Shown in pieces: positions 8,085 through 14,558 of a stretch of 15,096 bases of DNA. Position numbers and translations under genes: made by a program. Each line of letters starts with the position of its first letter. The stretch's first letter is position 1. Below the pieces are notes generated by a model. That model did no database searches, was not told the DNA's origin, and was given only the letters and a program-made list of their open reading frames with translations. Source of the DNA: Rhodoferax sp. (GTDB lineage Bacteria; Pseudomonadota; Gammaproteobacteria; Burkholderiales; Burkholderiaceae_C); the NCBI GenBank assembly GCA_029865675.1, contig JARXAU010000150.1, forward strand, positions 1-15,096, given 5' to 3'.

Positions 8085-8521
8085 ACCACCAGCACGGCCT
8101 GTGCGGTGTGGGTCAGAACCTGTTGGGTTTCACTGCCCAATAGCAGCCGCGTAATGCCCCGGCGACCGTGGGATGCCATCACGATCAGGTCGCAACGGTG
8201 TTGTTTGGCGACCGCCAGGATGGCGTTGGACACCACATCCGAGCGGCTGGTGACGGCCTGCGTTTTTACGCCCTGGGCCAAGGCCGTTTGCGCAATGGCA
8301 TCGACATGGGCTTTGGCCTTGTCTGCCCAAAGCGTTTCAATGCGCTGTATTTCCGCGCTGTCCATGGCGATGCCGCCCTCAAAGTAGCTAATCGGGTAGG
8401 GCGGAACTACTTGGAGGACTACCAGCTCGGCCTTGAAGGCCGCCGCCAAATCAATGGCCTTGGTTGCGGCTTTTTGGGACAAATCCGATCCATCCGTGGC
8501 GACAAGGATGCGTGTATACAT
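8078..8521 (-). CDS. Universal stress protein (UspA family)
   Basis: A protein of 147 residues, a single Usp domain of normal length. It starts with the typical MYTRILVATDGSDLS and ends with LVVR. The nucleotide-binding motif is seen as ASHG (116-119), nine residues, then GS (129-130), so ATP binding is likely. Usp proteins are cytoplasmic, and several are induced under low oxygen or energy stress. ATG at 8521 is supported by an AAAGGGG ribosome-binding site 7 bases upstream. It diverges from the copper ATPase gene ccoI, with an FNR-type box centred about 65 bases upstream of the start codon. This suggests oxygen-dependent control together with the cbb3 oxidase genes, an inference from position and spacing. 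Confidence 0.92.
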   Translation of the reverse strand: MYTRILVATDGSDLSQKAATKAIDLAAAFKAELVVLQVVPPYPISYFEGGIAMDSAEIQRIETLWADKAKAHVDAIAQTALAQGVKTQAVTSRSDVVSNAILAVAKQHRCDLIVMASHGRRGITRLLLGSETQQVLTHTAQAVLVVR

Positions 8522-8548
8522 AAAAAAACCCCTTTCATTCGAATAACG

Positions 8549-8621
8549 ATAAGGTTAGCAGTGGTGATGTTTTCGCCTTTGACATAGATCAACACCTTGG
8601 TCTGGCGCTTGGGCACACTGG
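8549..8621. promoter_or_regulatory. Shared usp/ccoI control region with an FNR/ANR box
   Basis: The box is TTGACATAGATCAA at 8579-8592, one base from the FNR consensus TTGAT-N4-ATCAA. On the minus strand CCTTAT (8554-8549) is a weak -10 candidate about 34 bases from the box centre. On the plus strand CACACT (8614-8619) lies 31 bases from it. Both distances fit activation by a regulator bound near -41.5. The box could thus activate usp and ccoI. A ccoI transcript starting near 8626 favours ATG 8674 over TTG 8635 as its start codon. Confidence 0.7.
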
Positions 8622-8673
8622 CAAGTCACGTCCCTTGCACCGCCCTCCTTTGAACCGTCGGTCCACCTTGCCC

Positions 8674-10974
8674 ATGCCACCGTTCGCGCCTCTTCAACTG
8701 CTTGACGACCCCATCGAATGGGCTGCCTTTAGTCGCTTGCTCGATGGTGCCTCTGGCCTGTGGGAGTCGCAGGTTCTGGTGAGAGGCATGCGCTGCGCAG
8801 CGTGCTCCGTAGCGGTTGAAGACGCACTGCGCAGTGTGCCTGGCGTGCATTCGGCAGCCGTCAGCGCCAGCGGCCAGCGCGCCACGGTTCGGTGGAGTGC
8901 GCAGACGGTCATGCCCTCGCGCTGGATGCAAGCCGTGCTAACCACGGGCTACCACGTGCTACCCGCCAACGATGCCTTTGCAGCCAATGCGCGCAAGCTT
9001 GAGAGGCGTGCCGCGCTGTGGCGCTGCTTGGTCGCTGGCCTTTGCATGATGCAAGTCATGATGTACGCCTACCCGGCCTACACCGCCAGGCCGGGCGACC
9101 TGAGTGGCGAGATGGAGTCTTTGCTGCGCTGGGCGTCCTGGGTGCTGACGCTTCCGGTGGTTTTTTTCTCCTGCGGCCCTTTTTTCCGCAGTGCCTGGCA
9201 GGATGTGCTGCAGCGGCGCATCGGCATGGACCTGCCTGTGGCCTTGGGGATTGCAGTGACGTTTGCAGTGAGTACCGCAGGCACGTTTGAGCCCAGCGGC
9301 ACCTTTGGGCGCGAGGTGTATTTCGATTCGCTCACCATGTTTGTCTTTTTCTTGCTCAGCGGGCGCTGGCTGGAGCTGCGCCTGCGCGATCGCACTGCCG
9401 GGGCGCTGGAGGCGGTAATGAACCGCTTGCCCGACGCGGCCGAGCGCCAAACGCCTGAGGGCACTTTTGAGCGGGTTGCGGTGCGCCGCCTGGGGGTGGG
9501 TGACTTGCTGCGGGTGCAGCCCGGCGAGTCGTTTGCTGCAGACGGCGTGGTCGAGCAAGGCACCAGCAGCGTGGACGAGGCGCTGCTCACCGGCGAGTCG
9601 CTCCCCTTGCGCCGTGTCGTGGGCGCATCGGTGCTGGCGGGCAGCTTCAACCTCAGCGCCACCCTGCGGGTGCGCGTGCAGCGGGTGGCCGCAGACACCC
9701 GCTTTGCGCACATTGTGGCGCTGATGGAAGCGGCCTCTGCCACCAAACCCACGCTGGCGCGCATCGCCGACCGGCTGGCCAAGCCTTTTTTGCTGGCGGT
9801 GCTGCTCAGCGCCGCAGGGGCCGCGCTGTGGTGGTGGGACCGCGACCCCGAGCGCGCGCTCATGGTGGCCGTGTCGGTGCTGGTGGTTACCTGCCCCTGC
9901 GCGCTCTCCCTGGCCACCCCGGCGGCCATGCTGGCTGCCGCCGGGCGGCTGGCGGGCGGCGGCATTTTGGTGCGACGCCTGCAGGCCCTGGAGGCGCTGG
10001 CGCAGGTGGATACGGTGGTGTTTGACAAAACCGGCACGCTCACCCAAGACCGCCTGGGGGTGCAAAACGTGCAAACCCGCCCCGGCGTGTCGCGAGACCA
10101 GGCGCTGGCCTGGGCTGCGGCGCTGTCACGCCATTCGCGGCATCCGGTGGCGCGGGCACTGGCGGAGTCTGCGATGGACCAGCGCGCCGACTGGGTGTGC
10201 AGCGGCGTCACCGAAAGTCCGGGCCAGGGGCTGAGCGGCCAGGTGGCTCCAAGGGCTAGCGCGGCCCTTGCCGACGGCGCATCTGGGCTGCGGGTTGTGC
10301 GTCTGGGCTCAGCAGAATTTTGCGCTGTGGCGCCATTGGCAAACGCGCAAAGCCACGCCATGCTGAGCGATGCACAGGGGTGGGTCGCCACATTCTTTTT
10401 CGCCGAATCGCTGCGCAGCGATGCCCAGGCCTGCGTCGATGAGCTGCAAACCGCAGGCTTAGAGGTCCGGGTGCTCTCGGGCGATAGCCAAGCCGCGGTG
10501 GACCGGGTGGCCGCTGCCTTGGGGCTCAAGCAGGCGCGCGGGGGCTGCTCCCCCGACGACAAATTGCAGGCGCTGCGCGACCTGCAAGCGCAGGGGCGGC
10601 AGGTGGCCATGGTGGGGGACGGCTTGAACGACGCGCCGGTGCTTGCCGGTGCGCAGGTGTCGTTCGCCTTGGGCCAGGCGGTGGCGCTGGCCCAGGCGCA
10701 GGCGGATTTTGTGGTCTTAGGCGCAGCACTGTTGCCTGTAGCCCATACGGTGCTGCTGGCACGGCGCACCATGGCGGTGGTGCGGCAAAACCTGGTGTGG
10801 GCTTTGGGCTACAACGCCGTGTGTGTGCCGCTGGCCGTGGCCGGCTACCTGCCCGCTTGGGCAGCGGGCCTGGGCATGGCGGGCAGTTCCTTGCTGGTGG
10901 TGGGCAATGCCTTGCGCCTGTCGCGCACCGCGCCGCCGGACGCAGCCCCGCCGCAGGCCGCTGCAGCGCACTGA
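8674..10974 (+). CDS. ccoI: CcoI/FixI-type copper-transporting P1B-ATPase for cbb3 oxidase assembly
   Basis: A P-type ATPase of 766 residues that is thought to export Cu(I) from the cytoplasm for delivery to the CuB centre of cbb3 oxidase. Domains in order: one heavy-metal-associated domain with M39-R-C41-A-A-C44; paired membrane helices; the actuator domain with TGES (306-309); the CPC metal-transport motif (407-409); the phosphorylation site DKTGT (D451); H490-P491 of the nucleotide-binding domain; GDGLND (648-653); and two final helices. The Cys/His motif (CxHCG) that precedes this domain in many CcoI proteins is absent. Location directly before ccoS and ccoNOQP identifies it as CcoI rather than a detoxifying CopA. 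ATG 8674 is the assumed start; TTG 8635 would add 13 residues, and neither has a clear ribosome-binding site. The C-terminus is Ala/Pro-rich. Confidence 0.93.
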   Translation: MPPFAPLQLLDDPIEWAAFSRLLDGASGLWESQVLVRGMRCAACSVAVEDALRSVPGVHSAAVSASGQRATVRWSAQTVMPSRWMQAVLTTGYHVLPANDAFAANARKLERRAALWRCLVAGLCMMQVMMYAYPAYTARPGDLSGEMESLLRWASWVLTLPVVFFSCGPFFRSAWQDVLQRRIGMDLPVALGIAVTFAVSTAGTFEPSGTFGREVYFDSLTMFVFFLLSGRWLELRLRDRTAGALEAVMNRLPDAAERQTPEGTFERVAVRRLGVGDLLRVQPGESFAADGVVEQGTSSVDEALLTGESLPLRRVVGASVLAGSFNLSATLRVRVQRVAADTRFAHIVALMEAASATKPTLARIADRLAKPFLLAVLLSAAGAALWWWDRDPERALMVAVSVLVVTCPCALSLATPAAMLAAAGRLAGGGILVRRLQALEALAQVDTVVFDKTGTLTQDRLGVQNVQTRPGVSRDQALAWAAALSRHSRHPVARALAESAMDQRADWVCSGVTESPGQGLSGQVAPRASAALADGASGLRVVRLGSAEFCAVAPLANAQSHAMLSDAQGWVATFFFAESLRSDAQACVDELQTAGLEVRVLSGDSQAAVDRVAAALGLKQARGGCSPDDKLQALRDLQAQGRQVAMVGDGLNDAPVLAGAQVSFALGQAVALAQAQADFVVLGAALLPVAHTVLLARRTMAVVRQNLVWALGYNAVCVPLAVAGYLPAWAAGLGMAGSSLLVVGNALRLSRTAPPDAAPPQAAAAH

Positions 10975-10980
10975 GCTTTA

Positions 10981-10994
10981 ACTTTCATGAAAGT
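10981..10994. repeat. Perfect 14-bp palindrome between ccoI and ccoS
   Basis: ACTTTCATGAAAGT reads the same on both strands. It starts 7 bases after the ccoI stop and ends 46 bases before the ccoS start. It has no loop and no T-run, so it looks more like a protein-binding site than a terminator. Its function is unknown and it may be chance. Confidence 0.5.
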
Positions 10995-11040
10995 GCGTAG
11001 CGCCCCAATCATGAGAATTCTTCCACGTTAAGGACGGGCT

Positions 11041-11178
11041 ATGGACATTCTTTACTTGCTGATCCCTTTGTCGGTGGTGCTGGTCTTCTTCATCCTCGGG
11101 GGCCTGTGGTGGGCCATAGACCGCGGGCAGTTTGAGGACATCGAATCCGAAGGCGAGCGCATTTTGCGCGAGCCCTGA
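11041..11178 (+). CDS. ccoS: cbb3-type oxidase assembly protein CcoS
   Basis: A short gene of 45 codons. The product begins MDILYLLIPLSVVLVF, has one membrane helix (about 4-26) ending in GGLWWAIDRGQFEDIESEGERIL, the classic CcoS pattern of a helix, a Trp pair, then DxGQFxDxExxxxRIL. CcoS is needed to insert haem and copper cofactors into cbb3 oxidase in the inner membrane; the mechanism is not known. AGGA at 11031-11034 lies 6 bases before ATG. It follows ccoI by 66 bases and precedes the ccoN promoter, so it is probably co-transcribed with ccoI. Confidence 0.93.
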   Translation: MDILYLLIPLSVVLVFFILGGLWWAIDRGQFEDIESEGERILREP

Positions 11179-11215
11179 AACTTTTCTTGCCAGAAGCGGT
11201 TTAGTTGCCGCCCGT

Positions 11216-11259
11216 TTGACTTGTGTCAATTTGCGTTTCCAAAGACCCGCGCACACTGG
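11216..11259 (+). promoter_or_regulatory. ccoN promoter region with FNR/ANR-type box
   Basis: TTGACTTGTGTCAA (11216-11229) is a perfect inverted repeat TTGAC-N4-GTCAA, the form bound by FNR/ANR/DNR-type regulators. GCACACTGG (11251-11259) includes the possible -10 CACACT, with its centre 32 bases from the box centre. This spacing is that of an activator bound near -41.5. The transcript would start near 11264, leaving about 25 bases before the ccoN ATG. The structural oxidase genes therefore appear to have their own low-oxygen promoter. Confidence 0.75.
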
Positions 11260-11287
11260 TGCGCAAGGTTATTTCACAGGAAGCGGT

Positions 11288-12724
11288 ATGGCAATTTCGA
11301 ACGCAAAAGCAGCGAGCTACAACGACACCGTCGTGCGACAGTTCGCCATCATGACGGTGGTGTGGGGGGTGGTGGGCATGCTGGTGGGGGTGATCATCGC
11401 CGCCCAACTGGCTTGGCCTGAGCTTAATTTCGGCATTCCTTGGTTGAGTTATGGCCGCTTGCGACCCTTGCACACCAATGCGGTGATTTTTGCCTTTGGT
11501 GGCTGCGGGCTCTTTGCCGCCTCGTACTACGTGGTGCAGCGCACCTCGCAGGTACGCTTGTTTGGCGACAAACTCGCAGCGTTTACCTTCTGGGGCTGGC
11601 AGCTGGTAATTTTGGCGGCCGCCATCTCGCTCCCGCTGGGCTACACCCAGGGCAAGGAATATGCCGAGCTGGAGTGGCCCATCGACATCTTGATCACCCT
11701 GGTGTGGGTGTCCTACGCCATCGTTTTCTTTGGCACATTGGGCACACGCAAGGTCAAACACATTTACGTAGCCAACTGGTTCTTTGGCGCCTTTATCTTG
11801 GCCGTGGCCATATTGCACTTGGTCAACAGCGCGGCTATTCCGGCGGGCTGGTTGAAGTCCTACTCGGCCTATGCCGGCGTGCAAGACGCCATGGTGCAGT
11901 GGTGGTACGGTCACAACGCGGTGGGCTTCTTTTTGACCGCTGGTTTTCTGGGCATGATGTACTACTTCATCCCCAAGCAAGCGGAGCGGCCGGTGTACAG
12001 CTACCGCTTGTCCATCGTGCACTTTTGGGCCTTGATCTTTACTTATATGTGGGCCGGCCCGCACCACTTGCACTACACCGCCTTGCCCGACTGGACGCAA
12101 TCGGTGGGCATGGTGTTCTCGCTGATTTTGCTGGCGCCCAGCTGGGGCGGCATGATCAACGGCATCATGACGCTCTCAGGCGCCTGGCACAAGCTGCGCG
12201 ACGACCCCATCCTGCGCTTTTTGATCGTGTCCCTGTCCTTCTACGGCATGAGCACCTTCGAGGGGCCGATGATGTCCATCAAAACCGTCAATGCCCTGAG
12301 CCATTACACCGACTGGACGGTGGGCCATGTGCACTCCGGCGCCTTGGGCTGGGTGGGCTTGGTGACCATGGGTTCGATGTACTACCTGATTCCCCGCCTG
12401 TTTGGGCAAAAGAAGATGTATAGCGTCAAGGCCATCGAAATCCATTTTTGGACCGCCACCGTGGGCATCGTGATCTATATCGCCGCCATGTGGATTGCCG
12501 GGGTGATGCAAGGCCTGATGTGGCGCGCCATCAACCCCGATGGCACGCTCACATACACCTTTGTGGAGTCGGTCAAGGCCACCTATCCCTTTTATGTGCT
12601 GCGCCTGCTCGGTGGCGTGCTCTACCTGGGCGGCATGTTGATCATGCTCTGGAACACCCTGAAGACCATCACCAACGGGCGCGCCCAAGCAGTGACCATT
12701 CCGTTGGCCATGGCCCACGCCTAA
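11288..12724 (+). CDS. ccoN: cbb3-type cytochrome c oxidase subunit I (CcoN)
   Basis: The catalytic subunit of the high-affinity oxidase reduces O2 to water in the inner membrane and pumps protons. It has 478 residues and about 12 membrane helices, the normal size. Cofactor residues are intact: H62 (RPLHTNA) and H349 for low-spin haem b, H347 (GHVHSG) for high-spin haem b3, H209 (WYGHNAVGF), H259 and H260 (AGPHHLHY) for CuB, and Y253 in FTYMWAGP, matching the Tyr cross-linked to a CuB His in this family. ATG at 11288 is preceded by AGGA at a 6-base spacing, and the product begins MAISNAKAASYNDTVVRQFA. The frame is open upstream to 11132 but that part overlaps ccoS. It is first in the ccoNOQP row, 16 bases before ccoO. 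Confidence 0.97.
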   Translation: MAISNAKAASYNDTVVRQFAIMTVVWGVVGMLVGVIIAAQLAWPELNFGIPWLSYGRLRPLHTNAVIFAFGGCGLFAASYYVVQRTSQVRLFGDKLAAFTFWGWQLVILAAAISLPLGYTQGKEYAELEWPIDILITLVWVSYAIVFFGTLGTRKVKHIYVANWFFGAFILAVAILHLVNSAAIPAGWLKSYSAYAGVQDAMVQWWYGHNAVGFFLTAGFLGMMYYFIPKQAERPVYSYRLSIVHFWALIFTYMWAGPHHLHYTALPDWTQSVGMVFSLILLAPSWGGMINGIMTLSGAWHKLRDDPILRFLIVSLSFYGMSTFEGPMMSIKTVNALSHYTDWTVGHVHSGALGWVGLVTMGSMYYLIPRLFGQKKMYSVKAIEIHFWTATVGIVIYIAAMWIAGVMQGLMWRAINPDGTLTYTFVESVKATYPFYVLRLLGGVLYLGGMLIMLWNTLKTITNGRAQAVTIPLAMAHA

Positions 12725-12740
12725 ACCCAAGGAATACACC

Positions 12741-13367
12741 ATGGCAAATGACAAACCCGCCTCCATCCTGTCGCACGAAAAGATTGAAACCAGCAACTTC
12801 CTCATGATCGTGCTGATCCTGCTGGTGCTGCTGGCTGGCGGCATGGTGGAAATCGTGCCCCTGTTCTTCCAAAAATCGACCACCGAGCCGCTCAAGGGCG
12901 TAATGCCCTACACCGCGCTGCAACTCGCCGGGCGCGACATCTACATCCGCGAAGGCTGCTACAACTGCCATTCGCAGATGATTCGCCCCTTTAGGGCCGA
13001 GACGCTGCGTTACGGCCACTACTCGGTGGCTGGCGAATCTGTGTATGACCACCCCTTCCAATGGGGCAGCAAGCGCACCGGGCCCGACCTGGCCCGCGTA
13101 GGCGCCAAGTACAGCGACGAATGGCATCGCATCCACCTGATCAACCCGCGTGACCTGGTGCCCGAGTCCAATATGCCGGCCTACCCCTGGTTGGAGACTA
13201 CGCCGGTAGACGCTGGCGCCATGCCCGGCCACATGCGCGCGCTGCGCAAAGTAGGCGTGCCCTATACCGATGCGCAAATTGCCAGCGCTGCCGACGAGGT
13301 CAAAGGCAAAACCGAACTCGACGCCACCATCGCCTATTTGCAGGTGCTGGGCTTGGCGCTGAAGTAA
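12741..13367 (+). CDS. ccoO: cbb3-type cytochrome c oxidase subunit II (CcoO), mono-haem cytochrome c
   Basis: CcoO passes electrons to CcoN. The 208-residue product has one N-terminal membrane anchor (about 19-43) and a periplasmic domain with a single haem c site, C73-Y-N-C76-H77 in REGCYNCHSQMIRPFR. The likely axial methionine is M145 in ESNMPAYPWL. GPDLARVGAKYSDEWHRIHL is also typical of the family. Length and motifs are normal. An AAGGA lies 8 bases before the ATG, and the gene follows ccoN by 16 bases and precedes ccoQ by 15, so it belongs to the same transcript. Confidence 0.97.
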   Translation: MANDKPASILSHEKIETSNFLMIVLILLVLLAGGMVEIVPLFFQKSTTEPLKGVMPYTALQLAGRDIYIREGCYNCHSQMIRPFRAETLRYGHYSVAGESVYDHPFQWGSKRTGPDLARVGAKYSDEWHRIHLINPRDLVPESNMPAYPWLETTPVDAGAMPGHMRALRKVGVPYTDAQIASAADEVKGKTELDATIAYLQVLGLALK

Positions 13368-13382
13368 GCCCAGGAGACGGAC

Positions 13383-13520
13383 ATGGACGTAAACACCTTG
13401 CGCATTGCGGTCACCCTGGCCAGCTTTGCGATTTTTATCGGCATCTTGTGCTGGGCGTGGTCCCGCCGGCGCAGCCAAGACTTCGCCGAGGTCGCCAACC
13501 TGCCGTTTGAGCAGGATTGA
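13383..13520 (+). CDS. ccoQ: cbb3-type oxidase small subunit CcoQ
   Basis: A 45-codon gene in the standard place between ccoO and ccoP. The product starts MDVNTLRIAVTLASFAIFIG and has one membrane helix (about 7-26), then a basic turn WSRRRSQDF and an acidic end ANLPFEQD. CcoQ is thought to stabilise the oxidase complex, notably its association with CcoP. An AGGAG at 13372-13376 lies 6 bases before the ATG. Short CcoQ proteins are weakly conserved, so the call rests on position, size and topology. Confidence 0.92.
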   Translation: MDVNTLRIAVTLASFAIFIGILCWAWSRRRSQDFAEVANLPFEQD

Positions 13521-13547
13521 GCCCCACCGTACGCACAAGGAAACCTT

Positions 13548-14447
13548 ATGAGCGATTTCACCAGCAGTTTTTGGTCTTGGTATGTGGGCGGCATCACCGT
13601 GGTGAGCATGCTTGCTTGCTTGCTGCTGCTGTGGTTTGGCGGCAAGGCGCGCGCCATGACGGCCTCGGACAACAGCACTAGCCATGTCTGGGACGGCGAC
13701 CTGCGCGAAATGAACAACCCCCTGCCGCGCTGGTGGGTGTGGCTGTTCGTGATCACCGTAATTTTTGGTTTTGTGTACCTGGCGCTCTATCCCGGCCTGG
13801 GCAGCTCGCCCGGCCAGCTGGCTTGGACCGCCCATGGCCAGTACGAAGCCGAGGTGAAAAAAGCCAATTTGGCCGAAGCCCCGCTGTACGCCAAATTTGC
13901 CGCCATGAGCCCCGAGGCGGTGGCACATGACCCGCAGGCACATGCCATTGGCGAGCGCCTGTTCATGAACAACTGCGCCCAGTGCCACGGCTCGGACGCG
14001 CGGGGGTCCAAGGGCTTTCCCAACCTCACCGACAACGACTGGTTGCACGGCGGCACGCCTGAAAAAATCAAGGAAACCCTGGTTCTGGGCCGCATCGGGC
14101 AAATGCCGCCCATGGCCGCTGCCGTGGGCACACCCGACGATGTGAAAAACGTGGCCAACTACGTGCTCAGCCTCTCGGGCAGCCCGCACGATTCAGTGCG
14201 TGCCGCCCTGGGAAAATCCAAGTTCACGGTATGCGCCGCCTGCCATGGCGCTGACGGCAAGGGCAACCTGGCGTTGGGTGCCCCCAACTTGACCGACCAC
14301 ACCTGGCTGCACGGCTATGGCGAAAACGCCATCATCACCATGGTGAACAAGGGCAAGGCCAACCCCATGCCCGCCCAAGGCGAAAAACTGACCGAGGCGC
14401 AAATCCAAGTGCTGGCCAGCTATGTCTGGAGCATGTCCTATCCATGA
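13548..14447 (+). CDS. ccoP: cbb3-type cytochrome c oxidase subunit III (CcoP), di-haem cytochrome c
   Basis: CcoP accepts electrons from soluble or membrane cytochromes c and passes them on to CcoO. The 299-residue product has two N-terminal membrane helices (about 14-30 and 63-82), as in the longer CcoP form, with the FixP_N region DGDLREMNNPLPRWWVWLF between and into the second helix. Two haem c sites follow: C143-AQ-C146-H147 and C229-AA-C232-H233. Likely axial methionines are M186 (GQMPPM) and M274 (NPMPAQ). AAGGA sits 7 bases before the ATG. It follows ccoQ by 27 bases. Immediately after its stop lies a GC-rich hairpin. Confidence 0.97.
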   Translation: MSDFTSSFWSWYVGGITVVSMLACLLLLWFGGKARAMTASDNSTSHVWDGDLREMNNPLPRWWVWLFVITVIFGFVYLALYPGLGSSPGQLAWTAHGQYEAEVKKANLAEAPLYAKFAAMSPEAVAHDPQAHAIGERLFMNNCAQCHGSDARGSKGFPNLTDNDWLHGGTPEKIKETLVLGRIGQMPPMAAAVGTPDDVKNVANYVLSLSGSPHDSVRAALGKSKFTVCAACHGADGKGNLALGAPNLTDHTWLHGYGENAIITMVNKGKANPMPAQGEKLTEAQIQVLASYVWSMSYP

Positions 14448-14448
14448 G

Positions 14449-14468
14449 CCCTGCCGCGTCGGCCAGGG
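14449..14468 (+). other. GC-rich stem-loop right after ccoP
   Basis: CCCTG-CCG and CGG-C-CAGGG fold into an 8-bp stem with a 3-base loop and one bulged C, one base after the ccoP stop. No T-run follows, so full termination is unlikely. It could protect the ccoNOQP message from 3' decay or lower read-through into ccoG. Confidence 0.45.
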
Positions 14469-14558
14469 TCATGGCGTCTGCCTTGATGTGGGGCACCCGC
14501 AGCCTGCTCAGGCCCAGGCGGCTTGTTGCCCCCAGACCACTAATGGAGTGCTAGTTTT

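Noticed and set aside
8635..8673. TTG start giving ccoI 13 extra residues
   Set aside because: The predicted ccoI transcript start near 8626 leaves only about 9 bases before it, with no ribosome-binding site; ATG 8674 is preferred, though not proven.
9078..10772. Long open frame of 564 codons on the minus strand, opposite ccoI
   Set aside because: It lies antisense to a P-type ATPase with every family motif. The translation is rich in Ser, Arg, Ala and Thr with no recognisable domain, as expected from the GC-rich codon pattern of the real gene.
11201..12100. Open frame of 299 codons on the minus strand opposite ccoN
   Set aside because: Antisense shadow of a conserved membrane protein gene; no family features and no ribosome-binding site.
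12669..14189. Long open frame of 506 codons on the minus strand, opposite ccoO, ccoQ and ccoP
   Set aside because: It covers three clear cytochrome oxidase genes in antisense and gives a His/Gly/Gln-rich translation without domains; a shadow frame.
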